From contig CM043950.1 of the NCBI GenBank assembly GCA_014529385.2, forward strand, positions 64,810,935 through 64,870,934: a DNA stretch of 60,000 nucleotides. The letters run 5' to 3'. Positions 44,667 to 54,776 of the stretch are shown one piece after another (within the stretch, counting starts at the first letter, position 1; each line of letters starts with the position of its first letter). The notes beneath the pieces are model-generated. The model saw nothing but the letters and a program-made list of their open reading frames with translations. It ran no database searches and was not told where the DNA came from. The stretch is from Adiantum capillus-veneris. Lineage: Eukaryota > Streptophyta > Polypodiopsida > Polypodiales > Pteridaceae. The translations under genes and the position numbers were made by a program.

Positions 44667-47297
44667 TGATAGTCGTTTTTCAGCTCTCCGTAATTGCCAT
44701 AGTGAGCTACCTCACCCTACCAAATTCACCCAAACGCTATGGCTATCCCTACCATTTCACTGTAAATAGGCGTCTGTGAGTCAGGGGGCTTTTCCCATAT
44801 CTTCTTAAAATCCTCAGTTAGCTAGTCACTGGGCTAGTTGAGTCAAAAAAATAAATAAAATCAAAAAAATAAAATATATTATGGCCCATTTGTGTGTAAA
44901 TATTGCATTATATATATGGCCTAAATATAGGGATTTTTATAATTATTCTGGTATATTATTTAAATATTTATACTTAGGTGTGTGTTTTATTAAACCTGTG
45001 TATGGCTTCTTTCATCCTCTTACACCATAAGTATATTTTGCCAATGTGTACATACTCTAACCTCATATTTTTCTTTTATACGAATCACCCCCACATTTTT
45101 CACCCTCACCCTCGTGAAAACAAAAAAAATTGATTTCTACTCATTGGTCACATTTATTATATTATTTACTTGCATACCTTTTCCTCTTTCACCCAAAATA
45201 ATACAAAGAGGGACCATATCATATGATTCCAATATCTTTCCATATCCATAATTCCTCAATATTTTTATTATTATTTTTACTCATTATTCTAACACCATGT
45301 GCTCATTGAGCTAAAGTCCATGAATAGTCCATACACTAGTCCCACCATGTATATATTTATTTATTCACCAATAATACTCCTCCATGCATGGGTCAAGGGC
45401 AACTTGGATGCTTTGTATTATGATATGACAAAGGAGGGGCTCACTCTTGGATGCATTGTACAAATTCAACAAAGGAGGGGGCCACTAAAAGACTTTTGCA
45501 GGCATAAAAACAGGCTTTTTGGTGAGACTTTTGGCACCTATCTCCACTCCGAATTTGGAGCGGTGGTAAAAAAAGAAAATGTAGCCCACGCTTTGAATAA
45601 TCACCTCAAATATTTTCGTGGTTTTTGGAGTAACCACCGGTGAGCTATGATTTTTTGAGTGGACCCCAGTCTGACCACTTTTCTCACAAGTAGCCCATAG
45701 TCTTCTCTCACCTCTTTCCACACTTCTACACACACACACACACACATTCCTCTCAATCCCTCACTCAAACCTGCACCTTCAATGATTTCTCTCACCTTCT
45801 TCACCATTAACCTCCCCTCTTACTTCCATAGCTCTCATATGAGCTCTCCATGTACATACACCATCTCTATGCCTCTCTTTATTATCTCCAAAGTACAATT
45901 CCATCTTACTCCTTATATATATACATACATTCAGCATGTATACCATGCTTAACCTCTGCAAATCAAGAGATCTCATCAACAGAATTACCATTTAAATTCA
46001 TCACGATAATCAACCTTGGCGGCGCTGACGTAAAGAAGGGAAGAGGAAGAAGAAGATCGATAGTCATTTTGAGAACCTACACAAGTAAGTCCAAAACTTA
46101 TTCAAGCTTCACCATCACAAGGATTTTCTCACTTCATTCAACCATCTCACTTCAACCATCCACCCCATTCTACCCATTGTAAATATATCATTAACTTTCT
46201 AGTGATTTCTAACACTAACCACTAACATACTAACACAAAATAGCATTGACCTAATCATAAAAGACACTTCACCTCAAGACATGTACAAAGTAACTCTCTC
46301 TCTCTCTCTCTCTCCTTACTTAAAACTTTACTTTCACCTTATCTACCATCAATAATGCTCTCTTTTGAGCCCACACCCATGACTCAAGCAGACAAAGAAG
46401 GCCCGCAATGTTTTGATATTCAAAAAAATCATAATCCTGAGGGGTCTCAGACCTATAAATAGGCCCCTCTCCTTCTTGTAAAACAACCTCCAACATCTCA
46501 CATAGCACCCCAACACTCTATGCGTGAGGAGAGACTTAGGTGTAGCAACCACTTGTGAGCTTCACTCTTGGTGTGAGAGAAGCCTTCAAGCTACACATTG
46601 CAAGTGAGAGAGCGTGAGTTCCACAAATCTCAAAACCACTATTGTATATGCTCCTTCATCATCAAAAAATTGAAGTTTGGCGCATCAAAGGCGTGATTCG
46701 ACGTTCAATTCTTCGTCCTTCCATTTGTGAAATACGGTTTGGAGAATTCAAGGTGACTTGTGTATTTTGAATTCTATCGTTTGATCTTGCTTTGAAAATT
46801 GTTTTAGTGTGTTTTAATTGCCAATTTTGTGTCCATTGTAAGAGGGTGTTGTGGTGAGAGGTCTCCCACACCCTAAGACAGTGTGTGTGTGTGTTGGCAA
46901 TGTTTAGCAATCACTAAGCTTTGAGTGAGTTTTGTACAAGCTCTACGATAGCAACCTAACGAACCATCTCCATTTGCAAGTCACAAATAAGGTATTACGC
47001 AAGATCCTTTTCTCTCTCTCTTCCCTTTGCTCTAGCTCTCTCTGGTCCATTTTGTGTGTGTCTTGGTGTGAGGTTGCTTGTGTGTGTTGTGTGGTGCATC
47101 TTCTTGGTTGTACCAAAATCTCTCTTGCGTCCTAGTTCGCATACCATAACTAGGTGGTGCCCCTATCTTGTTTGGGTTTGGCTGTGGGTTTGTTGTTTTG
47201 TTGTGCTTGTGGTTGCCCCAGCCCCAATTGAGCAGCACGGGAGCCTTGAGGGGTGTTTAGAGGTCGCCTCTCTTGTTGCCCGCCCCGGACCGCCTCA
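44667..47297 (+). repeat. 5' LTR of the Tat-type element
   Basis: Starts TGATAGTCG and ends GGACCGCCTC(A). Nearly the same sequence as 53,122-55,807. It has CT and CA microsatellites and a promoter TATA box. The frame at 45,299-45,643 is repeated in the other LTR simply because the LTRs are copies. Confidence 0.9.
46454..46461 (+). promoter_or_regulatory. TATA box of the 5' LTR promoter
   Basis: ACCTATAAATAGGCCCCTCT is a classical plant TATA context, kept in the 3' LTR at 54,956-54,963. Transcription would start about 30 bp downstream, leaving ~800 bp of R-U5. Confidence 0.7.
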
Positions 47298-47301
47298 GTT
47301 T

Positions 47302-47320
47302 TGGTGCCCCCACGGAGGAC
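47302..47320 (+). promoter_or_regulatory. Candidate primer-binding site
   Basis: TTTTGGTGCCCCCACGGAG follows the LTR end after a few bases. It starts with the TGG expected of a site pairing with a tRNA 3' CCA end. The specific tRNA is unclear; it resembles but does not match the tRNA-Asp site. A GTAAGT donor-like motif follows at 47,345. Confidence 0.5.
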
Positions 47321-47374
47321 GAGCGGTTGTGTTAGCATACACAAGGTAAGTCTTCAAAAACTAGTTGTGCTTAC

Positions 47375-47611
47375 ATGAACAATCCACCACCTCCTAATCC
47401 TGCTCATGTAATTCAATTTCATCAGTTTCATTGGGTGCAAGGGATTAGGATAAATGTTCGCATTGATAGAAAAATCTTTTTTCAACAACGTATTGTATTC
47501 CTCTTTGGTGATGAAGCATTAAGAGATATTCTACAATCTCTAAATCCTATTATACTCCCACTTGTAGACTATAATGTCTCTTTTGATGTACATGTGTTTA
47601 TCTTGTTTTAG
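47375..47611 (+). CDS. Pre-gag mini-ORF 1 (78 aa)
   Basis: A 78-residue frame, MNNPPPPNPAHVIQFHQFHW..., ending LVDYNVSFDVHVFILF. It lies between PBS and gag and is paralogous to the next frame: both have an ..FQ(Q/R).(I/V)F..(M/L)F(G/E) segment, then L.NP.ILPL(V/I).Y..SFDV..FIL. No known domain. It may be a regulatory upstream ORF or a small particle or leader protein. Confidence 0.5.
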   Translation: MNNPPPPNPAHVIQFHQFHWVQGIRINVRIDRKIFFQQRIVFLFGDEALRDILQSLNPIILPLVDYNVSFDVHVFILF

Positions 47612-47616
47612 CTAGG

Positions 47617-47832
47617 TTGATGAATCAAGAGGACTTGTATCGTACATTCATTCCTTTGGTTAGACAAGACTTACATGTAATAGTTGGCACAAAGTTACAA
47701 TTTCAACGTGTTTTTCGTCGTATGTTTGAACCTAGGCAAGTAGCGGATATCAATGCCTTAGTCAATCCGTTCATTTTGCCATTGATTCGCTATTATCTAA
47801 GCTTTGACGTTTACATTTTCATTCTACTTTGA
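47617..47832 (+). CDS. Pre-gag mini-ORF 2 (71 aa)
   Basis: MMNQEDLYRTFIPLVRQDLH... ending PLIRYYLSFDVYIFILL, six bases after mini-ORF 1. It is homologous to that ORF over about 50 residues. Its stop is three bases before the gag frame begins. The head-to-tail pair shows a local duplication in the leader with both copies left open. Confidence 0.5.
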   Translation: MMNQEDLYRTFIPLVRQDLHVIVGTKLQFQRVFRRMFEPRQVADINALVNPFILPLIRYYLSFDVYIFILL

Positions 47833-47835
47833 AAT

Positions 47836-49119
47836 TTGATTTTTCAAAACAAAAAATTAAAAAAGAAAAAGAAATTTTTGAGTAAAACCGGCAACATGGA
47901 TACAACTAGGCAAATGAGTGGCTACCCCTTGTTCTTTGGAGAGCCTGGGGAGGATGCAGAATTATTCTTAGCAAATTTCAAAATGTCTTGCCGTATCAAG
48001 AGGATAGTAATTGATCAGGAACGTGTGGAAATGTTTGAGGTAGTCCTTAGGAAAGATGCTAGCACTTGGTTTGACTCTTTGCCTGAGGAAGTTAAAGGGA
48101 ATTATAGTGAAGTTTTGAACCATTTCAAGAGATACTTCTTTGATCTTCAAAACACTCAAAAGCTATGGCAAGACATTGTTTCTCACAAACAAAAAGACTT
48201 AGATGACTACTACATGTATAAACAAGAGTTTCTACGTCTTTGGGCTGTATGGGTAAGAAATGTCGCTAACCCTGGTGATGGTGCAGAGTTCCTAAAGAAG
48301 GAGAGGTTCATAGCCGATCTCTTTCCCACACTCAAGATAAAAGTTGAGGCGGGTGCACCTGCTACCTTTGACGTAGCTGGAACTAGAGCTGTTGAGAAGT
48401 GTAGGAAACTCAAGTGCCTAAGAGGAGAGGTTCCAATAGAGGGTCCTAGACCTAAGGGAAAATCACAAGCATCAACATCCAGAGAGATTCCGAAGGCAAC
48501 AGCAGAGGTAATTGAAAAGTTAAATGAATCCTTAAGTAACTTGTCAATTCACCTTGCACAAGCTGTAGGTCCTAAGGGACAAGAAAAGAAGTCAGAAGAG
48601 CGAGATCCACCACGACCTAGGAGAGTCTTGCAATGTTGGAATTGCGGAGAGTCTGTACATGGGATGTATAATTGTCCTTGGCCCCGTGGGGAGCCAGGGA
48701 GACCTAACTTGAATTACCCAGTGATGAATGCAGGTGATGGAACTAGTCAACAACCATGGCTTCTACAAAGGCCAAACGGAGCAAGACCAGCTCCACGAGA
48801 AGTGGAAGGAGTTCCACCTTTGACAGATCCAAATGTGTATGTGGTAGAGGTGACAAATTCCAATGAGGTGGACATGGAAGCAAATGGCATTAAGCGTGGC
48901 CGTGGAAAAGGTAAAGAGAAAGAAAGAGTCATGTCACAAAGTGACCATGGACGAGAAAATAAGGCAAAGGAGACCAAGGAAACAAAAAGGACTCGACGTT
49001 GTATCAACCTCCAAGACTTCCCTCTTGGACATGGTATGGCTCCGTACAACTTGTTGGAAGACATGAGAGGTAAGGGTCCTGATATCTCATGGCCTCAATT
49101 TCTTGCGTTATGTCCATAA
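47836..49119 (+). CDS. gag: Gag polyprotein (427 aa)
   Basis: Full-length gag. The second in-frame ATG (MDTTRQMSGYPLFFGEPGED, at 47,896) is the likelier start because the first 20 residues are Lys-rich junk. The capsid motif is VLRKDASTWFDSLPEEVKGN with SEVLNHFKRYFFDL. The nucleocapsid knuckle CWNCGESVHGMYNC (C267, C270, H275, C280) follows a basic region. The C-terminal part has CINLQDFPLGHGMAPYNLLE. The frame ends with TAA at 49,117-49,119, and the pol frame continues in the same phase beyond it. Confidence 0.9.
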   Translation: MIFQNKKLKKKKKFLSKTGNMDTTRQMSGYPLFFGEPGEDAELFLANFKMSCRIKRIVIDQERVEMFEVVLRKDASTWFDSLPEEVKGNYSEVLNHFKRYFFDLQNTQKLWQDIVSHKQKDLDDYYMYKQEFLRLWAVWVRNVANPGDGAEFLKKERFIADLFPTLKIKVEAGAPATFDVAGTRAVEKCRKLKCLRGEVPIEGPRPKGKSQASTSREIPKATAEVIEKLNESLSNLSIHLAQAVGPKGQEKKSEERDPPRPRRVLQCWNCGESVHGMYNCPWPRGEPGRPNLNYPVMNAGDGTSQQPWLLQRPNGARPAPREVEGVPPLTDPNVYVVEVTNSNEVDMEANGIKRGRGKGKEKERVMSQSDHGRENKAKETKETKRTRRCINLQDFPLGHGMAPYNLLEDMRGKGPDISWPQFLALCP

Positions 49120-52100
49120 GTTCGGAGGGATTTAACAAGGGAAGTTAGCGCTAGGAGAAAGGTCAAAGAGAGTGTGCCTGTTGTAAAAATTGCACAAGTT
49201 GAAATGAATGAGGTCATTACACCTGTGCTAGATTGTTACATAAAAGGGAGATTGGTTAGGAAAGGTCTAGTGGATGGAGGTGCACAAATTTGCATCATGA
49301 CAGAGGGACTCATGCAAAAACTAGGCATGCACATCCATGAGACACCTGAAATTAAAGTCAAGATGGCAAACAATAGCAAGGCTAGGTGCGTAGGCATTTT
49401 TAAAAATGTTTTTGTGGAGGCCTTTGGCATTAAGAAGGCAGTGGATTTCTATGTCATGTCTACCAAAGGAAATGGTTACCCATTTATCCTAGGGAGACCA
49501 TGGCTAATGAAAATGCGAGCTTTGCAGGATTGGGAGAGTGGAAAATTAATTTTCAGGAACGAAAATCATAAGAAGGTTGTCTTTGACATGAAGGAGCAAC
49601 GCCAAGAGGAGCTCCATGAAGAATCATCTCAAAGTGAGACGGAAGAAGATTGGACCGATAACACTTCAGAAGAAGAAAGTAGCGACAGAATTACTGAAGA
49701 GGAGTCTTCCATTGAAGTCATGGGGGTAAGGTTTAAGCCAACCAACCAAGAGAGCTCTTGCCCAGTTTTGGAAGAGGTAGGTTCCCAAGAGAACCAAAAT
49801 GTGCAAGATGAAGGAATGTTAGAAGGTATGTTGTCTACAACACTTACAAAGGACGAAAGAGAGGAGTTCAAATGTTTGCTAAGGAAATTTCCTAGGCTTT
49901 TTGCTAAAGACTACACCGATGTGCGTGGAGTAGATGCTATTCAACACAAAATTGAGTTGAAGCCAGGGGCCACACCTAAGGCTCAGAAGCTACGAAGGCT
50001 AGGAGTCATCAAGGAGCAGGCTTTACTCAAGGAGGTAAGAAAGCTTCTAGTAGCAGGTTTCATTTATCCAGTGGAGAATTCAGAGTGGGTCTCTCCCGTT
50101 GTTGTCACTCCTAAGAAAAACGGCAAGTGGAGGGTGTGTGTGGATTACCGTCCACTCAATGAGGCAACAAAAAGAGATCACTTTCCCCTCCCATTTCAAG
50201 ATGAGATACTAAATGAGATAGCTGTTCATGAGAAGTACACTGTGTGTGATGGCTACTCAGGTTACTTTCAAATAGGTATCGCATTGGAAGATCAATTGAA
50301 AACAACCTTTATCACTCCTTGGGGTTGTTATGCTTTTAGAGTCATGCCGTTTGGTTTGACAATTTCTCCTGCAACATTCCAACGTTTCATGAACATGGTG
50401 TTTCAAGCATTCTTTGGAAAGTCCATTAGGGTTTTTATTGATGATTTTTGCATTTATAGCTCAAAATCATTGCATCTACAAAGGGTAGAAGAAGGTTTAA
50501 AGAAGCTCTACGACATGGGAGGTCAACTCAACCCGGACAAGTGCCACATAGGTGAGGATGAAGTGATCTTGCTCGGTCACAAGGTTTCCTATAAAGGCAT
50601 TGAGGTGGATCCTTCAAAGGCAAAGGCTCTTATTGAGCTCCCATCACCGAAGAGTCTTAAGGAGGTCATCTCTTTCATTCAGAAGGTGAACTATATGTCA
50701 CGCTTCATTCACTTAGCCTCAGAGTTGCTTCATCCTTTGCAAAAGTTGACACAAAAAGTAGAATTTGCATGGTCTGATGAGCTTGAAGAGTATTTTTGTA
50801 ACATTAAAGTCATTTTGTTAGAGCTACCAACACTCATGCCTCCTTGTTGGGAGTACACATTCTTTGTTAGCTCTAGTGTTGGAAGGGAAACAATTAGTGC
50901 TGTGTTGCTACAACAAGATCCCCACAGTACCAGGATGCGACCCATCTACTTTGCTAGTAGGGTCATGAATGCCTTGGAGAGAAGCTACACAGAAGCAGAA
51001 CTCATGATGCTTTCTCTCATGTTTGCGGTGAGAAAGTTTAGATCCTACCTGCTACCAAAACCTTTTGTAATTCTCACTGCAGAAAATTTGTTTCCTTGGG
51101 TGTCATCTCAAATGAATCTTAGTACTAGGATCTCAAAGTGGATTATGGAGTTGCAAGAGTTCCAATACTCTTTCAAGGTAGAAGATAGTGTGCGTACACA
51201 ATTGGCAGGGATTCTCACTTATAGGGTACATGAGAAGGAAATTAAGGTGCCTCAAGTAAAGACCCTACCATTGCCACCACCAAAAAGTATTCCTGATGCT
51301 TTTACCTTGTTCTTTGATGGAGCTTTTCGACGAGCCACAGGGAAAGCAGGGGGAGGGCTAGTGTTGCTCAACCCAAGTGGAGAGGTGGTCATGAAAGAGA
51401 AGGTCAATCTACCAGGTTCAACTAGCAACAATGAAGCAGAATACGACACACTACTTCATGATTTGAAGATGTGCATTGGCCAAGGGATAAAACGTCTCAT
51501 GGTAAAGGGAGATGCACTTCTCATTGTTAAACAGATTTTAGGCATTTGGGCATGCAAGAATGAAAGCTTAAGGACAAAAGTTCATGCCATTCGTAGGATG
51601 TTTAATCAGTTTGAAGAAGTGAAACTATATCATATTCCGAGGAAACAAAATGAAGATGCCGATTTACTTGCACAACAAGCAGTTACATGTGTTGAGAAAG
51701 AAGTGCAGGTCATCATGGTGGCAGCAGCTGTGAAGCAACCAAGATACCAGGGATTGGAGTCATTGACTCCCATTATTGGCTACATTTTGGAGGGCAAGTT
51801 TCCACAAGACTTCACGAAGGCTCATAAGAGGAGACTCATGAAGAAGGCAAACGCGTATCTCTTCCTAGAAGGATCGCTCTACCAAAGAGAAAAGGATCAA
51901 GTGTGTAGAAGAGTACCAACTATCGAGGAAATTCCAGCCATTCTAAAAGGTTTGCATGAAGAAACATGTGGTGGTCATTTTGCCCAAGAATTAGCTGTGA
52001 AGAAGATTTTGCTTGCGGGGTATGTTTGGCCAAGCTTGCATGTGGATGTTCAACATTGGTGTAAAAGCTGTCACAGTTGTCAGATAAATGGAAATAGAAG

Positions 52101-52815
52101 GTTGGTGCATGGCCCGAGGCAAATAGTGCTTGCAAATGGACCCTTTGAAAAATGGGGCATTGATGCTATGGGTCCTCTGCCTAGGAAAAAAAATGGTAAA
52201 CTCTACATTCTAGTGGCTCAAAGTGTGGCAAGGGTAAATGGGAAAACAGTGAACAGGTTTGTCTACACTAATATTTGTTGTAGATTTGGCACACCTCTAG
52301 AGATTGTTTCGGATAATGGTCCGGGGTTCAAGAAGGGTTTACTCACAGAAGTTTGTGAAGAGCTTCACATTCTACATTGTCATAGCACTCCATACTACCC
52401 ACAATCAAATGGTTTGGTGGAGAAGGCTAATGGTGTCATTGCAGGAATCATTAGAAAGATGGTGCAAAACAAGACAAAATTATGGGATGACTTCTTGGAT
52501 GGTGCCTTGTGGGCATATCGAACCACATATAGGGAAGCCATGGAGTACACACCATTTCACTTGGTCTATGGTCAAGAGGCTTTACAGCCTATCGAGCTCA
52601 ACATTCCAACAATGCGGCTTCATGGAAAAGGTGCACAAGATGATCAAGAGGTATGGATGGATCGACTTCTTACGTTAGTGGAGCTTGAGTGGAAAAGAGA
52701 AGCAGCTTACGAGTGCTACAAGAGGACAGCTACACAAGCGAAAGAAAAGCTCGACAACAAACTTGACAATCGTTTTGATGTCAAGTTTGAAACTAGATGG
52801 CATGGCAATACATAG
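49120..52815 (+). CDS. pol: Pol polyprotein: PR, RT, RNase H, extra RNase H, integrase
   Basis: In phase with gag across one stop codon; the first internal ATG is at 49,174 (1,213 codons). The protease has LVDGGAQICIM (about residue 33) and ILGRPWL. RT has WRVCVDYRPLN (~319), CDGYSGYFQIGIA and FIDDFCIYSS (~422), a variant of Y.DD. The connecting RNase H lacks its first Asp (FFVSSSVG), as usual in Tat elements. The additional RNase H (~710-840) keeps FFDGAF, NNEAEY, VKGDA and DADLLA. Integrase has HEETCGGHF, CKSCHSC, KWGIDAMGP, SDNGPGF and NGLVEKAN, with 35 residues between the last two acids. About ten residues around the usual DY.TKW strand after YILVA are missing. The tail ends early at 52,815 by frameshift. 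Confidence 0.9.
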   Translation, partial: VRRDLTREVSARRKVKESVPVVKIAQVEMNEVITPVLDCYIKGRLVRKGLVDGGAQICIMTEGLMQKLGMHIHETPEIKVKMANNSKARCVGIFKNVFVEAFGIKKAVDFYVMSTKGNGYPFILGRPWLMKMRALQDWESGKLIFRNENHKKVVFDMKEQRQEELHEESSQSETEEDWTDNTSEEESSDRITEEESSIEVMGVRFKPTNQESSCPVLEEVGSQENQNVQDEGMLEGMLSTTLTKDEREEFKCLLRKFPRLFAKDYTDVRGVDAIQHKIELKPGATPKAQKLRRLGVIKEQALLKEVRKLLVAGFIYPVENSEWVSPVVVTPKKNGKWRVCVDYRPLNEATKRDHFPLPFQDEILNEIAVHEKYTVCDGYSGYFQIGIALEDQLKTTFITPWGCYAFRVMPFGLTISPATFQRFMNMVFQAFFGKSIRVFIDDFCIYSSKSLHLQRVEEGLKKLYDMGGQLNPDKCHIGEDEVILLGHKVSYKGIEVDPSKAKALIELPSPKSLKEVISFIQKVNYMSRFIHLASELLHPLQKLTQKVEFAWSDELEEYFCNIKVILLELPTLMPPCWEYTFFVSSSVGRETISAVLLQQDPHSTRMRPIYFASRVMNALERSYTEAELMMLSLMFAVRKFRSYLLPKPFVILTAENLFPWVSSQMNLSTRISKWIMELQEFQYSFKVEDSVRTQLAGILTYRVHEKEIKVPQVKTLPLPPPKSIPDAFTLFFDGAFRRATGKAGGGLVLLNPSGEVVMKEKVNLPGSTSNNEAEYDTLLHDLKMCIGQGIKRLMVKGDALLIVKQILGIWACKNESLRTKVHAIRRMFNQFEEVKLYHIPRKQNEDADLLAQQAVTCVEKEVQVIMVAAAVKQPRYQGLESLTPIIGYILEGKFPQDFTKAHKRRLMKKANAYLFLEGSLYQREKDQVCRRVPTIEEIPAILKGLHEETCGGHFAQELAVKKILLAGYVWPSLHVDVQHWCKSCHSCQINGNRRLVHGPRQIVLANGPFEKWGIDAMGPLPRKKNGKLYILVAQSVARVNGKTVNRFVYTNICCRFGTPLEIVSDNGPGFKKGLLTEVCEELHILHCHSTPYYPQSNGLVEKANGVIAGIIRKMVQNKTKLWDDFLDGALWAYRTTYREAMEYTPFHLVYGQEALQPIELNIPTMRLHGKGAQDDQEVWMDRLLTLVELEWKREAAYECYKRTATQAKEKLDNKLDNRFDVKFETRWHGNT

Positions 52816-53093
52816 TCAAGAAGGCTTTCAATTCAAGTTACTATCAGCTTATGGACTTGAATGGTAAAGAACACTCCACGAAGGTAAACGGGTATCGCTT
52901 GAAGCCCTATTTGAGTCGCCTTCTACAAAAGGATCTACCAAAGATCTGTCAAGAGGCCGCTGTCTCATGTAAGTATTGTTACATGAAGCATGAGTGTAAC
53001 TCCAACCAAAATTTTGAGGACCCAAACAATGAAGATCTCGTCAAGGACTCTGCAGCACTCTCTTTGGAAAAGGTGCTCTATAATGGTACATGA
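52797..53093 (+). pseudogene. Displaced C-terminus of pol
   Basis: The integrase tail continues in another frame: WQYIVKKAFNSSYYQLMDLN and VNGYRLKPYLSRLLQKDLPK, matching GPY.V...F..G.Y.L..L.G....VNG..LK.Y. One base lost around 52,806 (RWHG.) explains the shift. The GDLVLRYD-like segment before it is also absent, so the tail is shortened. Confidence 0.75.
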
Positions 53094-53105
53094 ATATACC
53101 ATCAT

Positions 53106-53121
53106 CCTGGGGGAGGGCTAA
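53106..53121 (+). promoter_or_regulatory. Polypurine tract
   Basis: CTGGGGGAGGGCTAA lies immediately before the 3' LTR start TGATAGCC. Confidence 0.75.
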
Positions 53122-54727
53122 TGATAGCCGTTTTTCGGCTCTCCGTAATTTCCATAGTGAGCTACCTCACCCTACCAAATTCACCCAAACGCTATGGCTA
53201 TTCCTACCATTTCACTGTAAATAGGCGTGTGTGAGTTAGGGGGCTTTTCCCATATCTTCTTAAAATCCTCAGCTAGCTAGTCACTGGGCTAGTTGAGTCA
53301 AAAAAATAAAAAAATAAAAAATATTATGGCCCATTTGTGTGTAAATATTGCATTATATATATGGCCTAAATATATGGATTTTTATAATTATTCTGGTATT
53401 TTATTTAAATATTTATACTTAGGTGTGTGTTTTATTAAACCTGTGTATGCCTTCTTTCATCCTCTTACACCATAAGTATATTTTGCCAATGTGTACATAC
53501 TCTAACCTCATATTTTTCTTTTATACGAATCACTCCCACATTTTCACCCTCAGCTTCGTGAAAAAAAATAATTTGATTTCTACTCATTGGTGACGTTTAT
53601 TATATTATTTACTTGCATACTTTTCCTCTTTCACCCAAAATAATACAAAGAGGGACCATATCATATGATTCCAATATCTTTCCATATCCATAATTCCTCC
53701 ATATTTTTATTATTATTTTCACTCATTATTCTAACACCATGGGCTCATTGAGCTAAAGTCCATGAATAGTCCATACACTAGTCCCACCATGTATATATTT
53801 CTTTATTCACCAATAATACTCCTCCATGCATGGGTCAAGGGAAACTTGGATGCTTTGTATTATGATATGACAAAGGAGGGGCTCACTCTTGGATGCATTG
53901 TACAAATTCAACAAAGGAGGGGGCCACTAAAAGACTTTTGCAGGCATAAAAAAAGGCTTTTTGGTGAGAATTTTGGCACCTATCTCCACTCCGAATTTGG
54001 AGCGGTGATCAGAAGAGAAAATGTAGCCCGCGCTTTGAATAATCACCTCAAATATTTTAATCATTTTTGGAGTAACCACCGGTGAGCTATGATTTTTTGA
54101 GTGGACCCCAGTCTGCCTACTTTTCTCACAAGTAGCCCATAGTCTTCTCTCACCTCTTTCCACACTTCTACATACACACACACACATTCCTCTCAATCCC
54201 TCACTCAAACCTGCACCTTCAATGGTTTCTCTCACCTTCTTCACCATTAACCTCCCCTCTTACTTCCGTAGCTCTCATATGAGCTCTCCATGTACATACA
54301 GCATCTCTATGCCTCTCTCTATTATCTCCAAAGTACAATTCCATCTTACTCCTTATATATATACATACATTCAGCATGTGTACCATGATTAACCTCTGTA
54401 AATCAAGAGATCTCATCAACGGAATTATCATTTTCATCACGATAATCAACCTTGGTGGCGGTGGCATAAAGAAGGGAAGACGAAGAAGAAGATCGATAGT
54501 CATTTTGAGAGCCTACACAAGTAAGTTCAAAACTTATTCAAGCTTCACCATCACAAGGATTTTCTCACTTCATTCAACCATCTTACTTCAACCATCCACG
54601 CCATTCTACCCATTGTAAATATATCATTAACTTTCTAGTGATTACTAACACTAACCACTAACATACTAACACAAAATAGCATTGACCTAACCATAAAAGA
54701 CACCTCACCTCAAGACATGTACAAAGT

Positions 54728-54776
<49 letters not shown>

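Noticed and set aside
45299-45643. LTR frame present again at 53,762-54,085
   Set aside because: Its conservation only reflects that the two LTRs are copies of each other; no independent sign of coding.
47056-47349. Val/Cys-rich plus frame at the LTR end
   Set aside because: Low-complexity TGTG-rich DNA across the LTR/PBS boundary, no domain.
50437-50452. FIDDF in RT as an inactivating change of YMDD
   Set aside because: Plant gypsy RTs commonly have F/Y-[VILAM]-DD; both Asp are present.
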